Both the position numbers and the translations under genes were made by a program. Source: Notospermus geniculatus (Eukaryota > Nemertea > Pilidiophora > Heteronemertea > Lineidae). From it: a DNA stretch of 64,000 bases. The notes under the pieces are model-generated. The model was not told the origin of the DNA. It saw nothing but the letters and a program-made list of their open reading frames with translations, and did not search any database. Positions 9,901 to 20,613 of the stretch are shown in pieces; the stretch's first letter is position 1; each line of letters opens with the position of its first letter. The DNA is taken from contig NMRB01001142.1 in the NCBI GenBank assembly GCA_002633025.1, forward strand, positions 91,585 to 155,584. The letters are read 5' to 3'.

Positions 9901-10052
9901 AAGCGGGTGATCCACTGTTGCGATTTCGGCTTGAGACGGGGTTGCGTTCCCTTGCGGTTACCTTATATGGCAATCGGAAGTCCTTATAAGGTAACCGCAA
10001 GGGAACGCAACCCCGTCTCAAGCCAAAATCGCAACAGTGGATCACCCGCTTA
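9901..10052. mobile_element. Near-perfect 152 bp palindrome
   Basis: Arms of about 68 bp, starting AAGCGGGTGATCCACTG, are inverted repeats with at most a few mismatches around a centre near 9970-9985. The near-identity of the arms suggests a young MITE or recent hairpin-forming element. No ORF of its own. Confidence 0.85.
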
Positions 10053-10659
10053 AAGCGCCACTGTATATCTCATGGCCGCAGTTGTAACCTCTGGCCTTTA
10101 GGCAACCTCGTTTGTAGGTTTACAGACGCGATTAACGTACATGTACACCGTAAACCACAGCGCCAATTCATGGTGGCGAGGTTGATCTGATTTGATGTCA
10201 ATGCATGCTGGACAAGACTGTTCAAATCGACCTATTTGAATGATCTAAGTTACCAATTAGGCATTGTGAGTGTTGCTACACATAGAAAAATGAGTTGAAG
10301 CATGGTACCTTACTTGATGAAGAGTAATAGTCACGTACAACAGCGCGTTGAACTTCTGAAATGGTGAAAAGGATGGCGTCCATTTTGTAAGTTAAGGTTT
10401 CGACGTAGTATCAGTCTAGCATAGGTTTTACCACTGGCTTTGTATGGCTTGGACAGGAAACCAGCCTTATCTATCACGTTTGTTCCTGATTCCGCCGGCA
10501 GGGGAGGGATACTGAGGCAAAGCACATGCATTCAGTGGAACTTTATATACATGGACGTGTATGTTCAAACCAATTATGTCGGTTACGTCGGTCACCACGA
10601 GATAAAAACCGAATGCACAGAGAGGCGATTTAAAGTGGTCCTAAACCGCCAAGCAAAAG
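10053..10659. other. Unassigned DNA
   Basis: No inverted repeat or gene recognised. Short ORFs on both strands are not protein-like. Confidence 0.45.
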
Positions 10660-10767
10660 TTGGCACCCGATCATTTTCACCGCCCACGAAAATGGAACTT
10701 CCGATTTCCGCTCCTGGCTTCTGAGCATGCGCAGTACGCTACCTTCGCTGAGTTTGTCAGCGCTGAG

Positions 10768-10899
10768 ATGGTCGTGCAAACCGCAGCAGACAGGATGCCG
10801 AAGCGAGAAGTGAAAGAAGGGAAAGGGCGGCCTAAAAAGGTAGCAAATGCCGACCAGCGGCTGTGGACTGTCCAGAAACATTATCGAAGTGGCTCATAA
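10768..10899 (+). CDS. Basic ORF with AT-hook-like core, possibly partial
   Basis: From an ATG at 10768 the frame reads MVVQTAADRMPKREV, then KEGKGRPKKVANADQRLW and a stop at 10897-10899. KGRPKK resembles an AT-hook (core GRP flanked by basic residues), found in DNA-binding proteins and some transposon proteins. The ORF is short, and the frame is open upstream to 10660. It may be a decayed transposon ORF or an exon. No homologue is recognised. Confidence 0.2.
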   Translation: MVVQTAADRMPKREVKEGKGRPKKVANADQRLWTVQKHYRSGS

Positions 10900-10942
10900 T
10901 AAAGAAAGAACTCAGTTTTAAGACGATGAGGAGGTTGTTTGT

Positions 10943-11134
10943 GTGTATGGCATCATTAACATAATGCCGGACTGCGGAACTCGCCGCCGTGCCGGTGTAA
11001 CGTCAGTGAATTCTGTGGTTTCTTTTGAGAAAAGACCAACTTGCCTGGCATACATGCATGTACCGGCCGACACCGTCATCAATGGTGTCACTCGTGTCGG
11101 ATTGAACACTCTTAGGCGTGAATATATCCGCTAA
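10943..11134 (+). CDS. Unassigned ORF
   Basis: A 63-codon frame; upstream of the ATG it is open with DDEEVVCVYGIIN. It includes CGTRRRAGVTSVNS and HVPADTVINGVTRVGL. It follows the basic ORF at 10768 on the same strand after a gap with stops. The opposite strand is also open here, which lowers its weight. No family recognised. Confidence 0.15.
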   Translation: MYGIINIMPDCGTRRRAGVTSVNSVVSFEKRPTCLAYMHVPADTVINGVTRVGLNTLRREYIR

Positions 11135-11205
11135 AACTCCCCGGAATCGAGGAGAAATCTCGACTCGGTGAACTGGTTGCATCCATGTTGCTTTGACAAT
11201 CAGCT

Positions 11206-11640
11206 NNNNNNNNNNNNNNNNNNNNNNNNNNNNNNNNNNNNNNNNNNNNNNNNNNNNNNNNNNNNNNNNNNNNNNNNNNNNNNNNNNNNNNNNNNNNNNN
11301 NNNNNNNNNNNNNNNNNNNNNNNNNNNNNNNNNNNNNNNNNNNNNNNNNNNNNNNNNNNNNNNNNNNNNNNNNNNNNNNNNNNNNNNNNNNNNNNNNNNN
11401 NNNNNNNNNNNNNNNNNNNNNNNNNNNNNNNNNNNNNNNNNNNNNNNNNNNNNNNNNNNNNNNNNNNNNNNNNNNNNNNNNNNNNNNNNNNNNNNNNNNN
11501 NNNNNNNNNNNNNNNNNNNNNNNNNNNNNNNNNNNNNNNNNNNNNNNNNNNNNNNNNNNNNNNNNNNNNNNNNNNNNNNNNNNNNNNNNNNNNNNNNNNN
11601 NNNNNNNNNNNNNNNNNNNNNNNNNNNNNNNNNNNNNNNN
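11206..11640. other. Assembly gap (N)
   Basis: An uninterrupted run of N. Any ORF spanning it is meaningless. Confidence 1.
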
Positions 11641-12301
11641 AAATTGCTCTTACCGGCTCGTCGGTGTCCTATGGCGAGTCGCCGTTCATTGCTGTCCCGT
11701 TTCGATGGAATGTTGTAATGAGAATGAGCCAGTACTGTTCGTCCATCTTTTATTTTTTCAAATCAATCTGTAAAACAAAGAAAAACGTATCACTTGCCTG
11801 ACATCTACATGTCGTGCACTCTAGTTGCTTGTAAATTTGTCTTATGGCCTAAAGAACGTTTCAAAAATTTAAAGTTTTATTTCCTAGGTTTTCTTTGCAT
11901 GTTAAGGTGGTTAAATGCGATTATTGAGAATGCTTTGGGTAATTTAGAGATAATCTGTTGTTAAATTAATGGAGTTAACTTTGTGAGACACGTAAATGTA
12001 AATACCGCAAAATCGCAGTTGTAAGGTCACAGAGACCTGGCTTTGCCACTGGGATCTAGCTCCTCCAACATTATCATATTAAAAGCGTCCGTGCATGTCG
12101 GGACTTCGACTCGAAGCTAACACAGCCTGCTGTGCGGTCAGCAATCCCTACCATCACCAACAGGACATGCTGGTCCCCGGCAATGCAAGATCTCTATCAC
12201 CTTATAACTGCAATTTTGGTGCATTTTTTTGCATAAATCAAAATTGAATACATGTACATGGGATTCGAATCTGGGACCTCATGACCACTAGTCAGAGACC
12301 T
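11641..12301. other. Unassigned DNA
   Basis: Low-complexity AT-rich sequence after the gap. No gene or inverted repeat recognised. Confidence 0.45.
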
Positions 12302-12413
12302 GGGCCCATATTCATAAAATTACTTAAGTCTAAGTGTGACACTTATCCTTTGTTCAACACAAAAGATAAGTGTCACACTTGGACTTACATGTAAGCAGTA
12401 TGAATATGGGCCC
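12302..12413. mobile_element. ATATTCATAAA MITE, tandem copy 1
   Basis: An almost complete palindrome. It starts GGGCCCATATTCATAAAAT and ends TATGAATATGGGCCC, with inner arms AAGTGTGACACTTATC and GATAAGTGTCACACTT around a TTTGTTCAACACAAA centre. Six members occur in the window. Confidence 0.85.
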
Positions 12414-12414
12414 A

Positions 12415-12508
12415 GGGTCCATATTCATAAACATACTTAAGTCAAAGTGTTTTGAACAAGAGATAAGTGTCACACTTAGACTTAAGTAGGTTTATGAATA
12501 TAGGCCCA
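12415..12508. mobile_element. ATATTCATAAA MITE, tandem copy 2
   Basis: Same family as the preceding element, directly abutting it. It reads GGGTCCATATTCATAAAC at the left and GTTTATGAATATAGGCCC at the right. The left inner arm has a deletion. Confidence 0.8.
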
Positions 12509-12607
12509 GGGCTCATATTCATAAAACTAAGTCTAAGTGTGACACTTATGTTTTGTGTTGAACAAAGGATGACACTTAGACTTAAGTAGTTTTATGAATA
12601 TGGGCCC
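12509..12607. mobile_element. ATATTCATAAA MITE, tandem copy 3
   Basis: Third head-to-tail copy of the same palindrome, in the opposite internal orientation (TTTTGTGTTGAACAAAGG centre). The right inner arm is shortened. Confidence 0.8.
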
Positions 12608-13039
12608 TGGGCCACTGGACTACTGCGGCTCCACGAACAACTACATCGATACTCGGTTAAGATCAAAATTCACCCATGTCAAATAACCGACATTCTTTCC
12701 CATTCCGTCTAATCTATTGTCACTTCGCGTCGACATCAGAGGCCATTTGGCAAACCTTTTTTTTCGGAGAATGAATCTGTGGAGGGTATTGGAAAAAGCG
12801 AACAAGACGTAATAATTGCATGTGGCAAGAAAAAAAGTTTTACCTAGACTGATTTAGTTACATTTTGTGAGATCAGTGTCATTTTTCGAGCCACCTTATT
12901 CCCCCTGGACTTAAAATGATTACCTTAGAAGAAAATATTCAGTCTTTTGGACGTGTTTTAAAATTAAAATAGGGATTATTATTGATATCCAAAGTAAAGC
13001 ACAGAAACTGACACACAATGTGATACAATACATGTATAA

Positions 13040-13100
13040 ATAAATCAAAGTCATCTCCGATATTCGCAAATTTTCGACCCCACACCAGGGCGTTCAGGAA
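13040..13100 (-). repeat. HH module, copy 3 (degenerate)
   Basis: Inverted copy with GAAAATTTGCGAATATCGG on the minus strand. Stem II is damaged (CTGGTGTGGGGTC) and the CTGANGA box is lost. Confidence 0.4.
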
Positions 13101-13111
13101 TTATTATTGGG

Positions 13112-13215
13112 GATTCGAATTGGCACTGAGATTGGAATTGGAATTAGAATTAGAATTAGATTTAGAATGATATTCGGAATTGGAATTTGAATTGACACTG
13201 GAATTGGAATTGAAC
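13112..13215. repeat. Degenerate (GAATTG/GAATTA)n repeat
   Basis: About a dozen imperfect copies of a GAATTG or GAATTA hexamer with interspersed GACACT words. Confidence 0.85.
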
Positions 13216-13639
13216 ATGGTATTGATATAATTACTTATGTACTTAAGTATATAAGTACTCCCTCTTCCCTATTATACTTAATATATAAGTTTATAAGGTT
13301 ATTACTTATTATGGTATAAGTACTATCTCCTATTACTACACTGTGAGACTGTACCTGACGAAGGGCCAGGGGCCCAAAAATTTGTAAAATGTAAATGCAT
13401 GATTTCTTAATATTTGGTGTAGTGACTGTCAACGGAATGTGGAAGTTAGGAAATTGATAGTTGGATTTTCTACGCGCCTTTAATCACACGGGGCTCTTGA
13501 ATAACCGGTGCACAGCGCAAACAATCGGGGAACAACCACAAATGGTCGACAGGCATGATTAAAACCGCAAATCTCTGCCACATTACATGACTTCCGCATT
13601 CCATTGGGTCGCGCTTAGATGTTGCCGGACTTTAGCTAA

Positions 13640-14015
13640 GGTTACACCTGTTGAAAATACCCGTGTTTTTCAGACCCGTGTCAAACCCGTGTGTACGAAA
13701 ATCCCGGCAAGAGGTCCCACTACTACATTGTAGTTAAGTAGCCCGGCGACAGTTGGGCTGCAAACATTGACTCTTCGGTCATTTCTGTATTGGCACACGT
13801 TGTCGGACGCGCGAAAATGACGTCACTTAATGACTGCGCCATCTGTCGCCGTTCGAAGAACTATCGATAACACGGGGATTTCGAAAAGCACGGCGAGATT
13901 GCCGTGTCTCAAGAACCTGTGTTTTTCAGACACGGATTTTTTTGAAGCCCGGCAATTCATTATAGGTGTGACCACAAAAAACCCGGGGATCTTATGTAGT
14001 GTAACCACGGCTATT
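13640..14015. mobile_element. ACCCGTGT-type inverted-repeat element
   Basis: Near the left it has GGTTACACCTGTTGAAAA and ACCCGTGTCAAACCCGTGT; near the right, ATAGGTGTGACCAC and ACCCGGGGATCTTATGTAG. The same words (ACCCGTGTCAAACCCGGG, TACACC, TGTAGTG) recur at 34895-35135. Borders are approximate. Confidence 0.4.
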
Positions 14016-14289
14016 ATCATGCTTGGTGCTTCTTTTTCTATACTGACTTTTATTCCACCAAGCGGTATGACGAAGGAGTCCTCCCACAGCGCCATCGCAC
14101 GTTTCTTACAACATGGAAAAACAGTAAATGTTAATCATTAATCGAACACGCCCACAGACAGTATTTCCAGCAAGTGGTGAACCAAAATATCAGAATTTGC
14201 CTCCCTCACGTCAATGCTCTCAAAATTATAACTCTGTATTTGAAAGACTCTTTTTATTGAACATTGATTTAAAAATCCTGCCTCTGGCA

Positions 14290-14508
14290 TTAAAGGGTCC
14301 CTACAGGCAACCTCCTCATAGACATGTTGATGTGCTTATTATACCGATCGGTTGGCATGAGAATCTAACTCTGGCATGTATTGCAAGTAAAATACACTAA
14401 ACGTCAACCTTTGAGACAAAATCCGTAGATTGTCAGTTGCGAGCGCCACCTGTAATGAAGTGACCACACTGATATGAGCCTAATAGCTAGCTGCTAGCGT
14501 CCCTTTAA
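14290..14508. mobile_element. TTAA-AGGG MITE family, copy 1
   Basis: Left end TTAA then AGGGTCCCTACAGG; right end GTCCCT then TTAA. Inner markers are ACCGATCGGTTGGCATGAGA and GAGCGCCACCTGTAATGAAG. Copies are at about 20408-20613, 49224-49781 (interrupted) and 52401-52614. The TTAA ends fit a piggyBac-type target; no transposase is present. Confidence 0.8.
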
Positions 14509-14723
14509 GGAAAGGGGCCCGGTATTTCCACTTTTTCTCGACAGCCGGCGCCACCGTGCCACTCTCCAACCCAAGGGACTACTCCGTTGTCGGCGGAATT
14601 GACTCGATTTACTACGTACATTTTGTAATGGATTTTTGTAGTTCGTATTGCTGCCGCTAGGTGGATCCCTTCACGGCGGCAGTCAAATTACCCATTAGAG
14701 ACCGCATACCGTGGTCCTTTAAA
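14505..14723. mobile_element. CTGTCGAGAAA MITE (family b), copy 1
   Basis: Inverted relative to 62365-62542. It contains CACTTTTTCTCGACAGCCGG, CCAACCCAAGGGACTA and GCTGCCGCTAGGTGG. The ends read ..AAGGAAAGGGGCCC and GTGGTCCTTTAAA. It abuts, and shares a TTTAA boundary with, the elements on either side. Confidence 0.7.
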
Positions 14724-14911
14724 GAGCGGCAGAGGCAGCTTTTTAGTGCATATTGAAATGGTTACTAAAAACAGAATTAGTTGCATGAACTTGCGCATCA
14801 TTTTGATCATTTGATCCACAATTCATGAGTTCATGGTTACTAGCGCCACCTGTTGCATAGTGGCAGTACTCTTATTAGCCCAATAACAAGCTGCCTCTAG
14901 GGTCCCTTAAA
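14715..14911. mobile_element. TTTAAAGAGCGGC MITE, related to the TTAA-AGGG family
   Basis: Imperfect inverted ends: TTTAAAGAGCGGCAGAGGCA and GCTGCCTCTAGGGTCCCTTA. The inner CTAGCGCCACCTGTTGCATA resembles the inner part of the 14290 element. Confidence 0.6.
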
Positions 14912-15193
14912 AAAAGCACGATATATGCAATCTCTATCGGTATTTTGACTGCCGACGGAGAGGGAGCCACCTAGCGGCAGCAATAAGAACTACCAAAAAA
15001 TATTGCAAAATGTACATGTACACCCTTAGTCAAAAGTAAATAGACAGCTACTAAATTCAATAATTCCTGATATACCAGCGAGGCACAATTTTTCTTTTTA
15101 TTTCCATTGATAACAATTGCTTTGGCACCTTCTTACACCAAAATTATCGTACTGTCCTTTGAACTGATTTTTTGGTGAAAGTTTGAATTTTCA

Positions 15194-15451
15194 TCAAAAA
15201 AAGTGATTTTTTATTCGGGATTTGTTGGTGATCGCACCTATGCCATCTTGAAGCACATTTGTTTCTGAGTAGAATCTAGCTTTCGGATCCCATGGATCTG
15301 TAGGGGGGACAAAGTTACAGAGGGACTTTTGCAGTGATTTTGTTCGGTTAGCCAAGTTCGATCTTCCACGTGCTCTTCCGTATTTCATACCGACCAAGTG
15401 TTGAATATTCAGCAGTTCTCCGTCACAAAGCACACGCTCGGGGCAAACCAC
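15194..15451 (-). CDS. ORF inside the 1.2 kb element
   Basis: An 85-codon frame starting MVCPERVLCDGELLNI and containing QHLVGMKYGRARGRSNL and NFVPPTDPWDPKARFY. The composition is protein-like, with no low-complexity runs. It lies wholly inside the inverted-repeat element, so it may be a fragment of that element's own protein or a captured host exon. No transposase motif (DDE/DDD) is visible, and I do not recognise a family. Confidence 0.3.
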   Translation of the reverse strand: MVCPERVLCDGELLNIQHLVGMKYGRARGRSNLANRTKSLQKSLCNFVPPTDPWDPKARFYSETNVLQDGIGAITNKSRIKNHFF

Positions 15452-16048
15452 ATTGATTGCGTTGCATCATTATTATTGATTGTATTGTGCACTATAGTTT
15501 AGTTTTGAACGGGCAAACATGCTTTGTGGTTAGGTGTCTGCGGTAATCGCCTATAGCTCGGAACGTCATCCGGGGCCCACTTATGCCTTATTGTTATTCA
15601 CATTATGTCTTATTGAAATTCCAAAGGCTCGGTGAAATAGGCCAAGTATGAATAGCGATTATTATTCGTGACCCTGAACTTGCCGCGTCACAACTGGTTG
15701 GTTATGAATGTGGTGTCAGACTGGCAACTGGAAAACCCTAAAATTGCCTGTAAGAAACCATCAATAACTCGGTTGCAGAAGCTTCAATTCTTTATTTCAA
15801 AATATCATTGTGTCTGGAAACAGCAGAGCTGTAAAATGCTCAGGTTCTCGATTTTGCGAAGGCGATAATAAAAAACCTCATTTTTTGACAAAATTTCAAT
15901 CTTTCACCAAAAAGTCACTAAACTGTATACCTGGTTCATTTCGGTCGAAAGAGGTGCCGAAGCAGTTGTTATGAGTGAGTATAAAAAGAAAAAATGCATT
16001 TCATGAATATTAAAAGAAATATTGAATTGAGTAGCTGTCTATTTACTA

Positions 16049-16216
16049 TAGGAGCAGTCAGCCGCGCTTATTGCTAACAGATGGCAGCACAGTCTTAGCG
16101 GACCAATGTACAGGAAATCTATTATGATCGCTGCTCGATCGATAATGACTGGGTCCGCTAGATGCATTGAATTGGGCCCTAGTGACACCTAGTGGTCAAC
16201 TCGCTGACAGCTCCTA
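16049..16216. mobile_element. TAGGAGC MITE, intact copy nested in the 1.2 kb element
   Basis: Ends TAGGAGCAGTCAGCC and CTGACAGCTCCTA. It interrupts the right terminal repeat of the 15022-16228 element, between CTATTTACT and TGACTAAGGGT. It is the reverse of 7191-7521 without that copy's insert. Confidence 0.85.
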
Positions 16217-16349
16217 TTGACTAAGGGTGTACGTAGTACATCGGGTCCATTCCCCGACAGCGTAGTTAGTCGCTGGGTTGGAGAATGGCGCAGGGTCATG
16301 GTGACGCCGGCTGTCGAGAAAAAGTGGCAATAATGGGCTCCTTTACAAT

Positions 16350-17469
16350 GTAATTTAACCCTTCAAAGGTGAATACTATATATATATACTATATATACGC
16401 TTTTGATATAAGTAGATATATTATTTGAAATCAGTACCAGTAACTAACAACTGGTGTGTCCTCAAAAATTTAGGGGTAATTTACTCCCATTAAGCCAAAT
16501 AAAACACTTCAATACAATGGTGATATTATTATCAACAATCAATCGTTGAAACCAACAACGTGATAAAAGTCAATAATTTCGATTGAAATCGACATTTCAA
16601 TTCGGAAGACTTTTACGTGGTGGAAAAGCAGTTATTTGTCTCCACGCGGTGAATTTTCAGTCCCAATTTCACGCAGCAAATATGCAAATTTTGTTTAATG
16701 CAGCAGAAAATCATTCGTCAATCTTGATTGGTACTGCTGGTTTCGGCAGGCGTCGAAAAACAACTGTGTATCTACATATGGTGTAAAGTTCACCCTCACT
16801 TTACGTAACGTATAGATCTTTTCAACAAAGATGGCGGTCTAACTAACAGATCTCACCACACGATGTCAGAAGTTCGCTATTAAGCTGGTCAAGTGGGCCG
16901 TGGGCACAAATGTTTCGCTCAAATAATTGTCTGAGAGGATGCACTTGGTAGTGTTTTCATGCTTGGATAACGAATGGCCACGATGTCATGTGGGAGAACC
17001 AGTAAGCCACCATCTTTGTTGGTATTATACATCTGCAAGTTTTATTCAGTGCATGCGCAGCAGAAAATAATTCATCTATTTAGATTGGTCAGGCTGGTTT
17101 TCGACACGCCAAGGAAAACAACTTAGTCTACAAAGGTGTCAGAATTTTGTCAACACTTCCTGTAGCCAAGTATACAATTAATTTTATTCAGTGCAGCAGA
17201 AAATAATTTATCCCACAGGATTGGTAGATAATTTTAGAATAAATTTTTAATCTGGTGGCAATAATTTCATGCAACGTATAATTGTTGGCTTATTTAGATT
17301 CTTCTCCATAAGCTGCACGACTAGCATCCAACATTCTACCCGCCGCTTGAATAACTAATTTAGAAATATAGCAATATTTTCGTATTTTATTTGCAATTAC
17401 AATAAACATTGTGGCAGCATGCAACGAATCTGTTGCACACAGCAGCCCATGGAATAGAAATGATGTTGA
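16350..17469. other. Unassigned DNA with a short AT microsatellite
   Basis: (TA)n-like sequence lies at 16376-16398. The segment 16900-17030 is a diverged inverted match to 22950-23060 (TGTCTGAGAGGATGCA; CGAATGGCCACGATGTCATG), so it is a dispersed repeat. No gene recognised. Confidence 0.5.
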
Positions 17470-17472
17470 TAA

Positions 17473-17740
17473 AGGGAGTAAGAAATAAAAGTGGAAAATA
17501 AAAAAATGGGAAATTTTGGAATTTTTTGCGAATTTTTCATCTTCTCAAATTAGGATAGGCCTAGAATTTTTTCCCATTTTGGGAAATTTTCTTAAAATAA
17601 CATGACATTTTGTCACATTTTTGGGGCGATATTTCTCAGAATGGAAATAAATTTTTTACCCCAATTTGAGAAACTGAAAAATTCGAAAAAATTTCCAAAA
17701 TTTCCCACTTATTATTTTCCACTATTATTTCTTACTCCCT
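17473..17740. mobile_element. AGGGAGTAAG MITE with TAA target duplication
   Basis: Inverted ends AGGGAGTAAGAAATA and TATTTCTTACTCCCT. TAA flanks both sides (17470-17472 and 17741-17743). Long T-rich inverted inner arms such as GGGAAATTTT and AAAATTTCCC. A three-base TWA duplication fits PIF/Harbinger-type elements. Confidence 0.8.
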
Positions 17741-18704
17741 TAATAATAAGATATCTTTATAAATCACTGTACATTCTGAAAGCACTTCAATGTATTACTC
17801 CAGTCGCCCATGAAATATTTCTTAGGAACTAAAGTAGCACTTCAGTGGAGTGTTCACAAGAGATGGATGCTTTACTATAAAGCCACTGGTTTCGCCAATT
17901 AAACTTTCTAAAAAATACTTATCTGCCAAATGTGCATGGATCCCCTCTTATCTATTTTTCTCCTTCTATTTTTGACCCGCTCGCGCAAAAGTAGGCGCAA
18001 GTCGCAACCGAGGAAAGGGTTAACGGCCTTGCAACACAATAGCTGAAATGTACGTCTCTGCAGGCTGACAACAGTAGTGGATAGCAGTGATAATAGTTGA
18101 GTAAACTGATGACGAATGATGATCACTTGCGACAAGCGCCTGATTTTGCTGGAACGGATCACATTCTCTTTTTTCTATTTATTTGCATTATTTTCTGTGT
18201 CTATTTATTTAGGCCTACTTTACTTGGATTTAATACAACGAATTTCTTATCAAGTAATATACAACGACAGGTGATCGTTGCATTGCCATGTCACTTACCT
18301 TAATCCGATTGTTTTTTTATTGTTACAATAAAAATACACAGCAAAGAAAACTTTGACCAAAACATGGTGCCAGTCCCTTCTTCCATTGGCCTGTTGTGAA
18401 GGTTCCTGTGAAAAGAAAAAAATAAAAAGCGAATAAATGTTTTTTTCAGTTATGTTTTTTCCAGCTCGTTGCAAACTATGAAAATACACTTTTTTCTACA
18501 TAGAGAGGTCAATCCGAGTGAGTCACTGCCAGGTTAGAGGCACAATGATCTGCAGGTCACATGGGTTATATAGGCTTGGCCATTGACTATGCAGTCTGCT
18601 TCCTTGAAGCTGAGACTTCTCTTATTTGGCTGACTTGGTTGGTCGGACATTTCGATAGGCCCATAATAACGCTTGGATGGTCAGTGGGCCAGCCTTATGA
18701 TCCA
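17741..18704. other. Unassigned AT-rich DNA
   Basis: No gene, RNA gene or clear inverted repeat recognised. Confidence 0.45.
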
Positions 18705-19112
18705 TATGCCAGGCGCGAGTCCGGGGGGGGGGCAGGGGGTCCCCCTGCTCGCACAGGCCATAGATTTTTTTACCCTATCACTTGACGCAAGCAAAAATGA
18801 CAGGGAGAGGGGCAAGAAGGTGAAGGGTGTATGGGTTCTCGAAACTTCGGACCCTTGCTCTGATATAGATGTAGTAGGCTACCCGCTATAGTTCTGTTAG
18901 TAAGCCCATCAGGTAGGCTTGTCCGTTGTTGGATGTGGCGAGGTTGACTCAGTCAAGGCATGTTCAAGGCTGATGCTGGGAAATGGCGTCTACGGTGTGC
19001 AGATTTTACATAATTTCCTACGCGAGGGGGTACACCCCCTCATGCTCCCCCACCAGTTTCACCCTCTGCTGGACCCCCCTCTGCTCGAAATCCTAGACAC
19101 GTGCCTGATATG
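18705..19112. repeat. G-rich dispersed element
   Basis: Left: CCAGGCGCGAGTCCGGGG with a run of about ten G, then CCCCCTGC. Right: ACCCCCTCATGCTCCCCCAC and CCTAGACACGTGCCTGATAT. It resembles the inserted element at 50976-51136 in its CCAGG..GCCTGAT ends. Borders are approximate. Confidence 0.4.
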
Positions 19113-19697
19113 ATCTGCGGATGATTGTCATGCCTCTTGTCTGGCAGTGGCTCACTCGGAATGACCTCTTAATTTGCTAAAGAGAGTGAATTCTTCATGA
19201 TGCTCAGCACTTTGACAATGACTGTATAGAATAGCACGAAAATACGGAATAAAATATTCACTTATATTTTGCGCAACAAATGAACAAAGAGTAAAATGAG
19301 AAAATAAATAAAGGAACATAAGAAGCAAAGCAAAAAAGAAGATAAAATGTTAGAGCCAACCAAATAACAACGGCATGAGATGTAGTGTGTTTAAATCTGA
19401 ACTCCTCATTTTAAAGACTAGGAGCATTATTGGAAGGATGAGATAAAATGCCTTTTGAATAATATCGATATTGTATGTGAACTGGGTATTTTGTGGAGAA
19501 GAAACTGGTAATACTCGATAGACATAAAGTGCACGAAATGTAATTCAACTGCAGAATTATCAAATATAGATTAGATTCCAGGGGGCGAAATTGCAGTATG
19601 TTTTTGGGTATTTGTTATCAAAAATCACAAAATGCTTGTTAGCTAAAATCCAGGCTCCATTTTCATCCTGCTGCAGGTTGTACAATGTTAGAAACAA
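19113..19697. other. Unassigned AT-rich DNA
   Basis: No gene or element recognised. Confidence 0.45.
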
Positions 19698-20106
19698 TAG
19701 TGAGGTTTCGCGAATCTAACGAAACACGAAGTATAAGTACATGTAATGCGAAATTCAACTTCATTTCCAGGACCTAATTTATGGTTGGTACCACTAATGT
19801 CCCTGCTGCCAGTGCGTCTTTTAGCATTTCATGTAACACCGGGAGAGTTATGGTGCATCTTGAATTGTTAAATTTCCATTTCGTAGCTACACGAAGTGGA
19901 AACGAAAGATAAATTTCAAAGTTTAATATACACCGTAACTCTATCGGTCTAACGTCATACGCTAAAAGGTGCCTTTGCAGCAGGCGATATTTGTGGTACC
20001 AACCATCTCCTGAAATACTGTACCGGTACATTTATTATTTACGTTGTGGAAATGATGAAGTCCAATTTCGTAGTTCGTATTTCGTCAGATTTGCGAAACC
20101 TCCCTA
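19698..20106. mobile_element. TAG-type MITE, TTCGTATTTCGTC subfamily
   Basis: 409 bp. Starts TAGTGAGGTTTCGCGAATC and ends with the inverted GATTTGCGAAACCTCCCTA, with CGAAACACGAA and TTCGTATTTCGTC just inside. Inner arms around GTTGGTACCACTAATG and GTGGTACCAACCATCTC are also inverted. A right-half copy is at 30481-30626. Confidence 0.8.
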
Positions 20107-20407
20107 TTATTATTGTAGTAGTCTGGTGCAGTGGTTTGAGGATCAGAACTCGTGAGAGAGAGGCAACGGGTTCGACACCTAACATGTAGTCGAGTCATAC
20201 ATTGTAACTATGTAATCCCAACCAGTGGTTGAAATCCAATGTGCGCTGAATGAGTCGCTCTTGAGTTCTCGAGAAGTGAGATTGTGGTACTAATTCGAAT
20301 TTGTTCGGTTTTAGAGGATTCTTGTTTCGTGAAGTTTCAATGATCGTGCGCAAAGATAAGGACCTTTTGTTGCATAAGACATCCGTTTAGGTAGGCCTAC
20401 ACTTTAC

Positions 20408-20613
20408 ACTCGCCTACAGGTAGCCTCCTCATATGCATTTTGATATGTACTCATTACACCGATCGGTTGGCATGAGAATCTAACTCTGACATGTATTGCA
20501 AGTAAAATACACTAAACATCAACATTTGAGCCCAAATCCATAGGTTGTCAGATGCTAGCGCCACCTATGATGAAGTGACCGCACTGATATAGCTGCATAT
20601 ATGGTCCCTTTAA
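20408..20613. mobile_element. TTAA-AGGG MITE family, copy 2
   Basis: Same orientation as 14290-14508, with ACCGATCGGTTGGCATGAGA and GTATTGCAAGTAAAATACAC shared. The left terminus has decayed; the right ends TCCCTTTAA. Confidence 0.75.

Larger units (their letters stand above)
15022..16228. mobile_element. 1.2 kb ACCCTTAGTC element nested in family b
   Basis: Inverted ends: ACCCTTAGTCAAAAGTAAAT continuing AGACAGCTAC, and AGTAGCTGTCTATTTACT with GACTAAGGGT. GTAC flanks both ends (15018-15021 and 16229-16232), so a 4 bp target duplication is likely. The right end is itself split by the MITE at 16049-16216. A second left end is at 40913. The interior carries the ORF at 15194-15451. Confidence 0.75.
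14920..16347. mobile_element. Family b MITE split by a 1.2 kb element
   Basis: The left part (14920-15021) has GACTGCCGACGGAGAGGGAG; the right part (16229-16347) has GTTAGTCGCTGGGTTGGAG and CCGGCTGTCGAGAAAAAGTG. The uninterrupted copy at 62365-62542 joins the two parts, showing that 15022-16228 is inserted. Confidence 0.8.

Noticed and set aside
11168-11801. ORFs of about 200 codons
   Set aside because: They consist mostly of the N gap. The same applies to ORFs over 51771-52385.
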